A stretch of 64,000 nucleotides of DNA. It comes from Sphingobacteriales bacterium. GTDB taxonomy: Bacteria; Bacteroidota; Bacteroidia; Chitinophagales; Chitinophagaceae. Below are positions 18,913 through 27,936 of the stretch, piece by piece. The stretch lies in assembly GCA_016235125.1 (NCBI GenBank), contig JACRLZ010000004.1, forward strand, positions 310,001-374,000, in the 5' to 3' direction. A model generated the notes under the pieces. It had not been told where the DNA came from. It saw only the letters and a program-made list of their open reading frames with translations, and did not search any database. Each line of letters starts with the position of its first letter. Position 1 is the stretch's first letter. Made by a program: the position numbers and the translations under genes.

Positions 18913-18994
18913 ACCACATAGAAACATAGGTACATAGTTTTCACATAGACATGCTATGTGTGACCTCCTACTGTGTTCTATGTGTCTATGTGGT
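18913..18994. repeat. Imperfect palindromic element built of ACATAG/CTATGT octamers
   Basis: The left half carries CCACATAG, AAACATAG, GTACATAG and a further CACATAG; the right half carries CTATGTGT and CTATGTGG in inverted orientation. The outermost 14 bases of each end match as inverted repeats with one mismatch. It fills the adaptor-TolC gap (18862-19044), where I see no gene. Confidence 0.6.
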
Positions 18995-19044
18995 TCAATT
19001 TTATTCATTAGTGAGTAATTAGGTTCCTATATGTGAATACCCAA

Positions 19045-20472
19045 TTAAAGTTTTAGTCCTTGCCCCCTGTAAAATTCAAGCAACTTCATTTTAAAAACGT
19101 AATCATACTGCGAATACAGTAACTGGCTTTTGGCACGGGTCAATGTTGTTTGCGATGTAACAAGGTCATACGAAGAAAGCAAACCAAGCTCATATCGCTT
19201 TACAGCAAAATCATAAGCTTTCTGTGATGCCTCCACCGTTTTCTTATTTGCATTGAATTTTTGCATTGCCGAAACTGCATCGTTATATGCTTTGTAAATA
19301 TCCTGCTTTAATGTAAAACTGTTCTGCTCTCTTATAAGCTCTCTTTGCTTTACCACAAGTTTCGATCTTTGCCATGCAGTTTTCAAAACTCCTCCATTTA
19401 AAATCGGTACGCTGATCCCCAGCCCGATTGACTGCCGGAAATTTTGATTCAATTGATCGAAATAACCGATTTTCCCTAAGGTATAAGAAGTAAAAGGCGA
19501 CAACGGGTAAACCTGGTAGGTGCTGGCGCCAACCGTTACTGATCCGATCGGCACAGTGTATTGTGTTTTGGATTTTATCTCCTGCGCCTTATTATTAAAC
19601 GTACTGCCAAGGCTTCCGAACAGGGAAACCGTTGGATACATATTACCTCTTGCCACTTCAACTGATTTCAATGCAGATTTTACATTCAGTTCATCCACTT
19701 TTTGCTGGGGCATATTGGCCATAGCAAGTGCATAAACAGCATCGGGCAGCAGGTCTGCAATTTTTTCAACAGGTATCAGATCAACCGGCGGTGTTTCCAC
19801 ATCAAATGGGGTGGCCGCATCCAGGTTCAGCAAAGCTTTCATCTGCAGCAATGCCTGCTGAGCTGAAACTTCAGCTGTAATAAGGGTTGAACTGTCACTG
19901 GCCAGAACAGATTCAAGGTTTGCTGCATTGAGTTCGGGAAGTTTGCCTGCATCCACCTGTTTACGGGTGCTTTCCAACTGAGATCTTGTATCCGCTATCT
20001 GTGCTTTGGCCAAAGCAACCTGCTCTCTTGCCAATAATATCTGCAGGTAAGCTACTGCTACGTTGAGAGCTATATCGTCCTTTGCTTTTTCAAAACCAAG
20101 TTCTGTCGCTTTAAGATCCAATTCCTTTGCAGCAATTGTATTTTTTTTGGTGAACCAGCTGAAGAGATCCACACTGGCCTGAAGGGTATAACTATTAAAC
20201 AAGTATCCGATGGTGGTAAGTCCGAATGAAGTAGGGTCCTGGTTGCGGCCTGCGCTATAACCGAGGTTGGAACTAAAATTTGCTCCCGGATACTGAGCCA
20301 TTTTACTTTGATCCACTTCCAGTTTGGCAAATCTTTTTTGAAGGTCGGCCTGCCTTACGGTTATATTATTTGTCCATGCATATTCCACACATTTTCTCAG
20401 ATCCCATTTTCCCTGCCCGAATGATATGGAGGAAATAAACAAACTAACGAACAAAACTGCGTAACGAATCAT
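19045..20472 (-). CDS. TolC-family outer-membrane efflux protein
   Basis: About 475 residues from MIRYAVLFVSLFISSISFGQ (20472), a clean signal peptide; three more codons upstream are possible. It shows the duplicated OEP pattern: WDLRKCVEYAWTNNITVRQAD, long helices with VAVAYLQILLAREQVALAKAQ, and SIPILNGGVLKTAWQRSK-like beta strands followed by YDFAVKRYELGLLSSYDLV. It forms the trimeric outer-membrane channel for the adaptor encoded next (82-base palindromic repeat in between). Confidence 0.92.
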   Translation of the reverse strand: MIRYAVLFVSLFISSISFGQGKWDLRKCVEYAWTNNITVRQADLQKRFAKLEVDQSKMAQYPGANFSSNLGYSAGRNQDPTSFGLTTIGYLFNSYTLQASVDLFSWFTKKNTIAAKELDLKATELGFEKAKDDIALNVAVAYLQILLAREQVALAKAQIADTRSQLESTRKQVDAGKLPELNAANLESVLASDSSTLITAEVSAQQALLQMKALLNLDAATPFDVETPPVDLIPVEKIADLLPDAVYALAMANMPQQKVDELNVKSALKSVEVARGNMYPTVSLFGSLGSTFNNKAQEIKSKTQYTVPIGSVTVGASTYQVYPLSPFTSYTLGKIGYFDQLNQNFRQSIGLGISVPILNGGVLKTAWQRSKLVVKQRELIREQNSFTLKQDIYKAYNDAVSAMQKFNANKKTVEASQKAYDFAVKRYELGLLSSYDLVTSQTTLTRAKSQLLYSQYDYVFKMKLLEFYRGQGLKL

Positions 20473-20604
20473 AATCAGCAAAAATAAATGAAATGCAGTG
20501 GTGGGTAAATGATTTTTTACAAATGGAGGTTAAATCATTTTTTGGCAGTATCCCTTTACCTGACAAGGCCGAGTAAGAAAATAATTTGTATTCTGAAATA
20601 TTAC

Positions 20605-20994
20605 CTACATCTTCTTATTGCCCAAGTATATACTCAAACCAACAGCAAGAATAAGGATTCCCCAGATATAGAGAATAATAAAGAATCTTTTTTTCCTTTG
20701 AGATCCTATAGAAAAAGATTCCCATTTCTTTTTTATTATTTCATAGTTATTTCTCCGGTTAGGTAAATACCTGATATAATTAAGGAAAAGTATTATACTA
20801 GTCAATGCTACCCATAATATATCGCTCAAAATTAATTTGGTCTTTGCAAATAATGAATATAAATCAATTATTATAACAATTGTCATCACCTGTAGTAAGG
20901 AAGCAATGCAAATCGCTGTAAAACTTGGGTCGCTTTCAATCGTTTTTGAATAAGCCCGACATATCCTATAATAAACAAAATCAAAAAAAATCAT
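20605..20994 (-). CDS. Small three-helix membrane protein, unknown
   Basis: 129 residues with about three transmembrane helices (FTAICIASLLQVMTIVIIIDLY, LSDILWVALTSIILFLNYI, FFIILYIWGILILAVGLSIYL) and a basic cytoplasmic-type loop (RRNNYEIIKKKWESFSIGSQRKKR). I do not recognise a family beyond a resemblance to small inner-membrane proteins scattered in Bacteroidota. It stands alone between the TolC and PLP genes; base composition is A/T-richer than its neighbours, which could indicate later acquisition. Confidence 0.6.
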   Translation of the reverse strand: MIFFDFVYYRICRAYSKTIESDPSFTAICIASLLQVMTIVIIIDLYSLFAKTKLILSDILWVALTSIILFLNYIRYLPNRRNNYEIIKKKWESFSIGSQRKKRFFIILYIWGILILAVGLSIYLGNKKM

Positions 20995-21032
20995 ACCCCT
21001 GAATAAATAACATTACCTAGGTTGTTTACTTT

Positions 21033-22208
21033 TCAAAATTTAATCAATGCCTGCTCCAAATCAGCAATCAGATACTCCGCCTCTTCCAACCCCACATACA
21101 TCCGTACATAACGATGCTCTTTATTGCTGGCGTCAAACCCGATAGCTATCGGGTCATCCGGTTTCAGTCCTGCACATTTGGGTATTACCAGGCTTTCATG
21201 CCCACCCCAGCTTACAGCCATCATGATATGTTGCAGTGATTCGCAGAATTTGATAATAGATTCCATTTTGCTTGTCTTCAATACAAAGGTGAATAATCCA
21301 CAGGCACCTTTCATTTGTTGCTTCGCCAGCTCATATTGCGGAAAGCTTTCATCAAATGGAAAAATGATGGATTCCGCTTTTGGATGCTGCTTCATAAACG
21401 AAACAACTTTGGCAGTTGAATTTGTGATTCTCTCTATCCGTGCAGGCAATGTTCTTAATCCCCGGATAAGCAACCAGGCATTGAAGGGCTGGATGCCGCT
21501 GCCGATATTCAGGTATTCACTGTCAAATATTTTTTTCATCATTGCATGACTGCCTGATAAAACACCACCGAGTGTATCACTATGACCACCGATATACTTG
21601 GTAGCTGTCTGCATCGCCATATCTATTCCCATTTCAACAGGCTTCTGATACAGCGGGGTGCAATAGCTGTTATCAATTAAAGTGGTTATCCTTTTTGATT
21701 TAGCCAGCGCCGCTACTTCTTTTATGGGTTGTAATGCAAAATCCCAGCTATTGGGCGATTCGAGGTAATAGAAAGTTGTATTGGGTTGTGTTGCGTTTTT
21801 CCAGTTCTCAATTTTTGTTCCGTCAATATAAGTGGAAGTAACACCAAATCGTGGCAATATCACATCAAACATTCTTTGTACCCATGTATATGGTTTGGCC
21901 ACAGAAACAATATGGTCGCCTGATTTTATATTGGCAAAAATGCCGGCGAAGATGGCGGCGGCTCCATTATTAAATACGAGGCAGTCTTCCGCTCCATCCA
22001 ATGCAGCCAATTTCTTTCTGAGAATATCAACGGTTGGGTTTAATCCCCGGCTGTAGAGATAACCACCCATCTCATCTTCAAATGCTTTGTGGAGATCAGC
22101 CACTTTTTTAAAAACAAAATTGCTGGTCTGCATAATGGGCGGGGCAACGGCGTTGAAATAGTTTTCCCTGTCTTCTGCCAGTTCATTGATGATTTGAGAA
22201 ATATCCAT
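21033..22208 (-). CDS. Cys/Met-metabolism PLP enzyme (cystathionine gamma-synthase / lyase family)
   Basis: 391 residues. Family signatures: YLYSRGLNPTVDILRKKLAA (about 51-70), AEDCLVFNNGAAAIFAG (PLP-phosphate region), LIDNSYCTPLYQKPVEMGID with the PLP-ring Asp, and TATKYIGGHSDTLGGVLSG with the Schiff-base Lys. It acts in trans-sulfuration or gamma-elimination of sulfur amino acids; the exact reaction cannot be set from sequence. A perfect 18-bp palindrome lies in frame near the C terminus, encoding DPIAIG, and a 29-bp copy of the gene start recurs 1.2 kb upstream beside the permease gene. Confidence 0.9.
   Translation of the reverse strand: MDISQIINELAEDRENYFNAVAPPIMQTSNFVFKKVADLHKAFEDEMGGYLYSRGLNPTVDILRKKLAALDGAEDCLVFNNGAAAIFAGIFANIKSGDHIVSVAKPYTWVQRMFDVILPRFGVTSTYIDGTKIENWKNATQPNTTFYYLESPNSWDFALQPIKEVAALAKSKRITTLIDNSYCTPLYQKPVEMGIDMAMQTATKYIGGHSDTLGGVLSGSHAMMKKIFDSEYLNIGSGIQPFNAWLLIRGLRTLPARIERITNSTAKVVSFMKQHPKAESIIFPFDESFPQYELAKQQMKGACGLFTFVLKTSKMESIIKFCESLQHIMMAVSWGGHESLVIPKCAGLKPDDPIAIGFDASNKEHRYVRMYVGLEEAEYLIADLEQALIKF
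21137..21154. repeat. Perfect palindrome ACCCGATAGCTATCGGGT inside a coding sequence
   Basis: Full 18-base dyad symmetry, in frame in the PLP enzyme gene (encodes DPIAIG on the minus strand). Its CCCGA/TCGGG arms recur at 27946-27959 and 28072-28089. Confidence 0.75.
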
Positions 22209-22210
22209 AT
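22182..22210. repeat. 29-bp direct repeat, copy A (start of the PLP enzyme gene)
   Basis: Covers the codons for MDISQIINE of the PLP enzyme (minus strand). Copy B at 23418-23446 matches in 28 of 29 bases. Together they bracket the FISUMP pseudogene. Confidence 0.8.
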
Positions 22211-22551
22211 CAGTGGGTCTTTATACTTTTTGATTTACCTGAACAAATTTTTTAAACCTTAATGGTTTTCTTTTTTAAACTTTCCCCTGCCGAATAATTA
22301 TTTTCTTTACTAAAATCTTTTGTAAATCGAAAAATTGTCAATCCCCAAGACAACGGACAGAGAACCCAACCTGCTTGTAGTCGTATTTCCTGAGTACATA
22401 GACATGGAAGGAGTACAGGTAGCGGTACCAGGCGTAGCCAGTAACGTTCTCTGAGGAACTCCACAAGCCACCGAAGACGCCAATGCTGTTGAATGTTCCA
22501 AAGTAGTCGCGGAAACCGCCAGGCAGACCTGCAAAACCGCTTGAATTGCTT

Positions 22552-22637
22552 CCATTGCCGTTATCTTTCCAACCACTGCTGCTTTTCATTTGTGTTCCAG
22601 CACCACCTTCGCCTCCTAAATTATCAGTCAGTGCAGT
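22552..22637. repeat. Internal FISUMP repeat, copy 1
   Basis: About 85 bases here recur without visible change at 23141-23225 (from TTGCTTCCATTGCC to TTATCAGTCAGT). The identity far exceeds that of the flanking domain sequence, suggesting recent gene conversion or duplication. Confidence 0.75.
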
Positions 22638-23140
22638 CCATTCTTCATCGCTGGGAATATGCCAGCCTTTTGGGGCTAATCCTCTTGGGTCTTTTACCGC
22701 AAACCAGTTATATAGTTTGCCGTATTTTGTTCCATTGGCAGGGTCATTTTCATAATAACACCAGTTTGCCATTCTTCATTCGTTCTTGCTTCAGGAATAG
22801 CCTCGCCATTTCTAAAACTGCTTACATCTAAGTTTTTTGTTGACCAGGTTTGTGTACCAATTTTTATTCCTGCTAATTCATGGCTGCTTTTATTGCCGTC
22901 AGCATTTGAAGCATTTTGTTCAGTGATTGAGCCAGTAAGACAACGGACAGAAAACCCATCTCGCTTGTAGTTGTTGATGGTCCTGCTTACAATGCCATCG
23001 TAGTTTTTCAGGATGCGGTTCCAGGCGATGGAAGAATTGTACTCTGAGGAACTCCACCAGAAACCGAGGGCTCCAATAACGTAAAATGAACCATTGCCGT
23101 AACGGTAACCCCCAGGCAGACCTGCAAAGCCACTTGAGTT

Positions 23141-23225
23141 GCTTCCATTGCCGTTATCTTTCCAACCACTGCTGCTTTTCATTTGTGTTCCAGCACCACC
23201 TTCGCCTCCTAAATTATCAGTCAGT
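23141..23225. repeat. Internal FISUMP repeat, copy 2 (at the deletion junction)
   Basis: Second copy of the ~85-base identical tract. Its right end (AGT) is exactly where the first-domain deletion joins the TTTTTTGTTGACCAGG segment that is elsewhere found at 22833. Confidence 0.75.
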
Positions 23226-23417
23226 TTTTTGTTGACCAGGTTTGGCTGCCTATTTTTATTTGTTGTGAAAGGACATTATTACCGCAAAAAAACAAAAGGA
23301 CAGTTGCTCCGGTTACTGTGATGATTGTTTTTATTTTTTTCATGTTCTTTGTTTTTGATTTCGGGTAAATATATTTTTTTGGTTTGATTTGTTTTGTTTT
23401 AATTCCAAAAGCAAAAA

Positions 23418-23446
23418 TTCATTGATGATTTGAGATATATCCATAT
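23418..23446. repeat. 29-bp direct repeat, copy B
   Basis: Contains ATG plus codons MDISQIINE, then runs into FLLLELK-like out-of-family codons. It touches the permease stop codon (TAA, 23448-23446), so the original permease-PLP gene junction seems to be preserved here. Confidence 0.8.
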
Positions 23447-24774
23447 TATACTTTCTTCTTAAAAAGGAACAGGTAATACAACGCCAGGAATAATGCGAGC
23501 AGCCCCGTTCCTATCAGCGCTGCATTTACATCTTTGATAACCACTCCCACAGCAATCATGAAATAACTGAAAACAAAAAATCCGGCCAGTACAGGAGTAA
23601 ACTTATTCCACGTACCGGTTACCATCTCTTCGTTCTGTCTTCTTTTTCTTAACACAAATAAGGTGGCAGCCGAAGTACTCATACCAATGCTGTCAAGAAA
23701 CATCGTGAAGTTTAAAATATTGTCAACCCCCTTTCCAAAAAAAGTGATAACAATAGTGATCAAAGAAAAACTGGCAAGCCCCGCTACCAATGCTTCTGTT
23801 TTTGGATGACGATAAGAAAATATTTTGGGAAACACTTTGTCTTCGCTCATTGCAAACATTACTCTTGGGTTACTCATGAGAAGAATATTTACATAAGCCA
23901 GCACGGAAAGAAACATCAACCCGTCAAAAACTTTGCCCCCGGCTTTGCCAAACCATGCTTCGCAGAGCAAGGCTCCTATCGCAGAAGCATTTTTCATTTT
24001 ATCATAACCGATCACCTGTGTGTAAGCAAAATTGATCAGCAGGTATAAAGAGATAACGATGATGATGCCGATGATGATCCCTTTGGGAATGCTTCGGGTA
24101 TCTTTTACTTCGCCGCCGAAGTTGATCGTTTGCTGGTAACCTCCATAGGCAAAGCAAACAGGGATCAGTGAAATGAGAAATAAAGTAATAGCACTGTTCC
24201 TGTCGAGGGTGAAAAGAGGAGAATTTTGTTCGTAGCCATGTGGTTCAATAATCACCCCTTTAAAAATACTTGCGATAAGAAGAACAACCAACCCGACTTT
24301 AATAATGATTAGAACGTTTTGTGTGCGGCTGCTGGTTTTTAATCCAAGCATATTCACGCCAAAGAAAATTGCTACAGCAACTATGGCAACAGTAGTATTG
24401 AAAAAATCACCGCTTGGTTTTCCGTACAACAGATCGCTTACATAATCAGCGCCGATCAATGCCACTACGGCTAATGAAGCTGCATTGCTGATAAGAATAA
24501 TTGCATTAACAGAAAAACCTATCGAAGGATGATAACATTGTGCAAACACTTTATAATACCCACCCATGGCCGGTAACCGTTGGCCAATCTCGGCATAAGT
24601 CAATGCACCACATAAGGCAATTAACCCACCGGCTACCCACAATAAAAAGAAAATAGTGCTGGTACCTGATGTGGCGGCCACCGAAGCTGGGTTCCTGAAT
24701 ATACCCATGCCGATCACTAAACTAACTACGATAAGGCTGAGGTCAAAGAGTCCGAGTTTACCCTTAGTTGTCAT
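23446..24774 (-). CDS. Amino-acid permease, APC superfamily
   Basis: About 442 residues from MTTKGKLGLFDL (24774); five extra codons upstream are possible. Roughly twelve transmembrane helices. The first carries the APC signature GMGIFRNPASVAATSG (unwound helix with the substrate-carboxyl site), followed by LCGALTYAEIGQRLPAMGGYY, typical of LAT/SteT-type exchangers. It probably moves amino acids across the inner membrane. It ends in the copy-B repeat that still contains the first codons of a PLP amino-acid enzyme, so permease and enzyme were probably once adjacent. Confidence 0.9.
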   Translation of the reverse strand: MTTKGKLGLFDLSLIVVSLVIGMGIFRNPASVAATSGTSTIFFLLWVAGGLIALCGALTYAEIGQRLPAMGGYYKVFAQCYHPSIGFSVNAIILISNAASLAVVALIGADYVSDLLYGKPSGDFFNTTVAIVAVAIFFGVNMLGLKTSSRTQNVLIIIKVGLVVLLIASIFKGVIIEPHGYEQNSPLFTLDRNSAITLFLISLIPVCFAYGGYQQTINFGGEVKDTRSIPKGIIIGIIIVISLYLLINFAYTQVIGYDKMKNASAIGALLCEAWFGKAGGKVFDGLMFLSVLAYVNILLMSNPRVMFAMSEDKVFPKIFSYRHPKTEALVAGLASFSLITIVITFFGKGVDNILNFTMFLDSIGMSTSAATLFVLRKRRQNEEMVTGTWNKFTPVLAGFFVFSYFMIAVGVVIKDVNAALIGTGLLALFLALYYLFLFKKKV

Positions 24775-24830
24775 GGCTTGAAGATACAAAGAAAAGGTTC
24801 TAACTTTATAACCGTCCCTTTCCCGATTCT

Positions 24831-26909
24831 ATGAAAAAGATCTCCTGTATATTATTGTTTACTCTTTTTTTCACACCGTGTTTTTCACAAATCAAAAATG
24901 CGGATTCCACCAAAACATTAGACAGTGTTATTGTCAGGGCTTTTGAACATTTTACACAACGAAGGTTAGGTCCTGTTACTTCATTCTGCTGCGGCATACC
25001 TGTTACCATTGCTGATTATTCTTCTAAAACATCTATGGTAAATGGCCTTAATACTGTTTCAGGTGTACGGATGGAAGAACGCAGCCCCGGTAGCTATCGT
25101 ATCAATATCAGAGGCAGTTCCCTGCGTTCACCTTTTGGGGTAAGAAACATAAAAGTGTATTGGAATGATATTCCCGTAACAGACCCGGGCGGCAATACTT
25201 ATTTCAACCAGTTTGCCTGGAATAATTTTTCTGACATCTATATTCACAAAGGACCAGCAGGCAGTATGTATGGTGCGGGCAGTGGCGGATTGGTTTTACT
25301 CAGCAGCCTTGCAGGTCGTTGGCAGCCGGGTGCAACGATTGAATATATTACCGGCAGCTATAACCTTCAAAATGTTTTTGTATCCGGCCGCTTTGGAAAT
25401 AAAGAAAATAAGAATGTAATTACCTATGCACATAACCAGTCAGATGGCTACCGGGTACATACCAACATGCGGCGTGATAATTTTTCCTGGATTTCGCAGG
25501 TTGATAAGGATAAATATCAGTTCGTGGCTTCATTGCTTTATACAAATATGTATTACCAAACACCGGGCGCACTGACACTGGCAGAGTATAACAGTAATCC
25601 CAAAAGTCCGAGGCCTGCCGGTGGTGGTTTTCCAGGCGCTATAAATGCAAAAGCTTCTATTTATCAGAAAAATTTCCTGGCAGGTTTTTCAAACCTTTTT
25701 CGTTTTTCAGCAAGATTTAAAAATACCACAACCCTTTATGGCGCTTTTGCCCAGATAAAAAACCCGGCGATCCGTAATTACGAAAGAAGAAACGAACCTT
25801 CTTTTGGCGGCAGAACCATTTTTAATTTCCATTATAAATCATGGAATGTATTATATGATGTCACTGTGGGAGCAGAAGTGCAGCAGGGCTACTTCAATAC
25901 CAAGGTTTCAAAAAACAGGAATGGTAACCCGGATACATTGCAGTCAAATGATGATATTGACAATACCGCATTCAGCTATTTTGTGCAAGCATATACCGGC
26001 CTGGAAAAAAACTGGTATATCACCGGTGGTTTAAGTATCAACCGGACAAAAGTGGAAATAACCCGACGCAACAGTTATCCGGTAACTATACAAAACCGTG
26101 TTTATAAAAGTGAACTGTCGCCCCGCCTGTCTGTTTCAAAAGACTGGAGTAAATTCTATTTTATTGTCAGTGTGGCCAAAGGGTTTTCACCCCCGACAAC
26201 TGCTGAATTGCTGCCCTCCACCGGTATCATCAGCACATCGCTGGAGGCAGAGTACGGCTGGAACTATGAAGCATCTGTACGAACTTATTTATTCAATAGA
26301 AAATTAATCCTTGAACTTACAGGTTTTTATTTCAAGCTGAATAATGCTTTAGTGCAACGCCGTGATAGTAGCGGCGCAGATTATTTTATCAACGCCGGCA
26401 GTGCAAAACAACACGGAATTGAATTCCATGCAGAGTACAAAGCCCTCTTAGGGGGCGGTTTATTCCGGAACTTTACTCTCAGCAGTGATATTACGCTGAA
26501 TAATTTCCACTATGGTAGTTTTATAAAAGGCACAGATGACTTTTCAGGGAAAAAACTTCCTTCTGTGCCTTCCTCTGTTATATCCCTGCTCAGCGACCTA
26601 TACCTGAGACACGGCATCTACCTGCGGACAACTTACTACGCCGCTTCATTCATTTACCTGAATGATGCCAACACAGCAAAAGCAAAACCCTATCACATTT
26701 TAGGTTGCCAATTGGGTTGGAAAAAAACTTTGAAGAAGAAATTTATCCTGAACTTATATGCAGGAGCTGATAATCTTGTAAATGAAACGTACAGCCTCGG
26801 AAATGATATCAATGCTGCCGCTAATCGTTTTTATAATGCTGCGCCAAAGAGAAATTATTACATAGGTGTATCCTTCAATTTGATTAAAACTACCAATAAG
26901 AATAATTAG
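24831..26909 (+). CDS. TonB-dependent outer-membrane receptor
   Basis: 692 residues. Signal peptide MKKISCILLFTLFFTPCFSQ, then a plug domain with TLDSVIVRAFEHFTQRR (TonB-box-like start), GLNTVSGVRMEERSPGSYRINIRGSSLRSPFGVRN and IYIHKGPAGSMYGAGSGGLVL, and a long 22-strand-type barrel ending with an aromatic-rich strand (YYIGVSFNL). No carboxypeptidase-like N-terminal domain or SusD partner, so a siderophore, metal or vitamin receptor is more likely than a glycan SusC. Its ligand is not visible. The last four bases overlap the convergent DUF6089 gene. Confidence 0.9.
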   Translation: MKKISCILLFTLFFTPCFSQIKNADSTKTLDSVIVRAFEHFTQRRLGPVTSFCCGIPVTIADYSSKTSMVNGLNTVSGVRMEERSPGSYRINIRGSSLRSPFGVRNIKVYWNDIPVTDPGGNTYFNQFAWNNFSDIYIHKGPAGSMYGAGSGGLVLLSSLAGRWQPGATIEYITGSYNLQNVFVSGRFGNKENKNVITYAHNQSDGYRVHTNMRRDNFSWISQVDKDKYQFVASLLYTNMYYQTPGALTLAEYNSNPKSPRPAGGGFPGAINAKASIYQKNFLAGFSNLFRFSARFKNTTTLYGAFAQIKNPAIRNYERRNEPSFGGRTIFNFHYKSWNVLYDVTVGAEVQQGYFNTKVSKNRNGNPDTLQSNDDIDNTAFSYFVQAYTGLEKNWYITGGLSINRTKVEITRRNSYPVTIQNRVYKSELSPRLSVSKDWSKFYFIVSVAKGFSPPTTAELLPSTGIISTSLEAEYGWNYEASVRTYLFNRKLILELTGFYFKLNNALVQRRDSSGADYFINAGSAKQHGIEFHAEYKALLGGGLFRNFTLSSDITLNNFHYGSFIKGTDDFSGKKLPSVPSSVISLLSDLYLRHGIYLRTTYYAASFIYLNDANTAKAKPYHILGCQLGWKKTLKKKFILNLYAGADNLVNETYSLGNDINAAANRFYNAAPKRNYYIGVSFNLIKTTNKNN

Positions 26910-27646
26910 TGTCTCACCGCAGGACAGCCTAATGTATTTTTTTTGCCTATCCTGTAAACCAGGCCGATCATTGATGAATGAAAATGATCCTTGTGATCAG
27001 GATTTGCCGCCTTGCTGAAACCATCGAGATAATCTGTAAAAAGAAACCGGTACGATTCTTCTGCATTGATAGCCAGCCGGTCTGAAAGATTATAACGGAT
27101 ACCGATTCCAACAGGAATAATAAACCTCAGTTTGGGTAATGAATGTTGTTCGTCCAGTGCCAGCCGGGCAGGAATGTCCGAACCATCGCCGAAATATTCC
27201 GCATCAAAACCGCTATAATCTCTTTTGATATTAAAATGACTGATGGCAGCGCCGGAAAACAAATACGGAGAAAACCCTTTTTCAGAAAAATTTTTCCCTA
27301 ACGGATTCCAGACAAGTTGTGGTGAAACTTCAAATACCGGTGAATGAAATTTGAAAGCTCTGAATTTCCTGTATTCCGGATTATCGTATTTTGTTTCATC
27401 TCCTTTCAGTCCGCCAAAAGCAATATTAAGCCTGAGTAAAAAAGAAGCACTCATGATTTTTGCAGCAGACAGCACAAGACCCGGTTTCATGGTTTTGAAA
27501 GAGCCCAATGAATTCGGCGTAAGATCGCCCTGGTAAACCAAACCAGCTAAGCCAACGCCTGCTTCGAACTGCTTAGATTGTCTTTGGGCAACACCCGGAA
27601 CTACTGTCATAATGAAAATAAATCCGTTAACTATCTTTTTTTGCAT
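26906..27646 (-). CDS. DUF6089-type outer-membrane beta-barrel protein
   Basis: About 246 residues from ATG 27646 (MQKKIVNGFIFIMTVVPGVAQ, signal peptide); ten in-frame codons upstream lack signal character. Barrel features: FEAGVGLAGLVYQGDLTPN, SPQLVWNPLGKNFS, PYLFSGAAISHFN, FIIPVGIGIRYNLSDRLAINAE. The YQGDL start and the phrase GIGIRYNLSDR are characteristic of DUF6089 / PorP-SprF-like barrels of Bacteroidota. Role unknown. It overlaps the end of the convergent TonB receptor gene by four bases. Confidence 0.75.
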   Translation of the reverse strand: MQKKIVNGFIFIMTVVPGVAQRQSKQFEAGVGLAGLVYQGDLTPNSLGSFKTMKPGLVLSAAKIMSASFLLRLNIAFGGLKGDETKYDNPEYRKFRAFKFHSPVFEVSPQLVWNPLGKNFSEKGFSPYLFSGAAISHFNIKRDYSGFDAEYFGDGSDIPARLALDEQHSLPKLRFIIPVGIGIRYNLSDRLAINAEESYRFLFTDYLDGFSKAANPDHKDHFHSSMIGLVYRIGKKNTLGCPAVRH

Positions 27647-27924
27647 AGCATTTCTTTTAACAAATGATACAATCATCCGTTTCAGTTAATGTATCGGCAG
27701 GAGTTCTGGCTGAAAGTAAAGTGGTAGGTTGAAAAGACGGGGCTTATCTGCTTAACAAAAAAACAGTATTATAGTATCTTATATTTGTTAAGTGACCTGA
27801 GAAAGGTTTTTAGAATTGCTTCATGCAGTTTTCATTGACTATACAGATGCAGCAAAGTTTATTCCAACAAAAAGAATTTGAACTTTGTTGAAAAAATATT
27901 TCTCATTAAAAAAGTTTCCACCCC

Positions 27925-27932
27925 TACATTTG
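27925..27932 (+). promoter_or_regulatory. Candidate -7 box (TACATTTG) for the B12-regulated operon
   Basis: Exact match to TAnnTTTG, placed so that transcription would begin just before the riboswitch aptamer. No well-spaced -33 TTG was found. Confidence 0.5.
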
Positions 27933-27936
27933 CAGT

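Larger units (their letters stand above)
22338..23343 (-). pseudogene. Broken two-domain FISUMP surface protein
   Basis: ATG 23343 opens a signal peptide (MKKIKTIITVTGATVLLFF...VLSQ) and the first domain start IGSQTWSTKN, then hits TGA at 23223-23221. The rest of domain 1 (LTDNLGGEGGAGTQMKSSSGW to GFSVRCL) resumes in another frame, continues into domain 2 (IGTQTWSTKNLDVSSFRNGE), then shifts frame again around 22762-22772 into NWCYYENDPANGTKYGKLYNW through GFSVRCLGD at 22338. Both domains are FISUMP (Fibrobacter succinogenes major paralogous) repeats, normally secreted or surface exposed. The first break looks like a deletion within domain 1, the second a short deletion. A mis-assembly between near-identical repeats is the main alternative. 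Confidence 0.75.

Noticed and set aside
20479..20486. TATTTTTG box before the TolC gene
   Set aside because: Exact consensus match, but seven bases from the start codon and without a -33 element.
23344..23417. Gene content in the gap before the FISUMP start
   Set aside because: A/T-rich, no open frame; TATATTTA resembles a -7 box with one mismatch, too weak to list.
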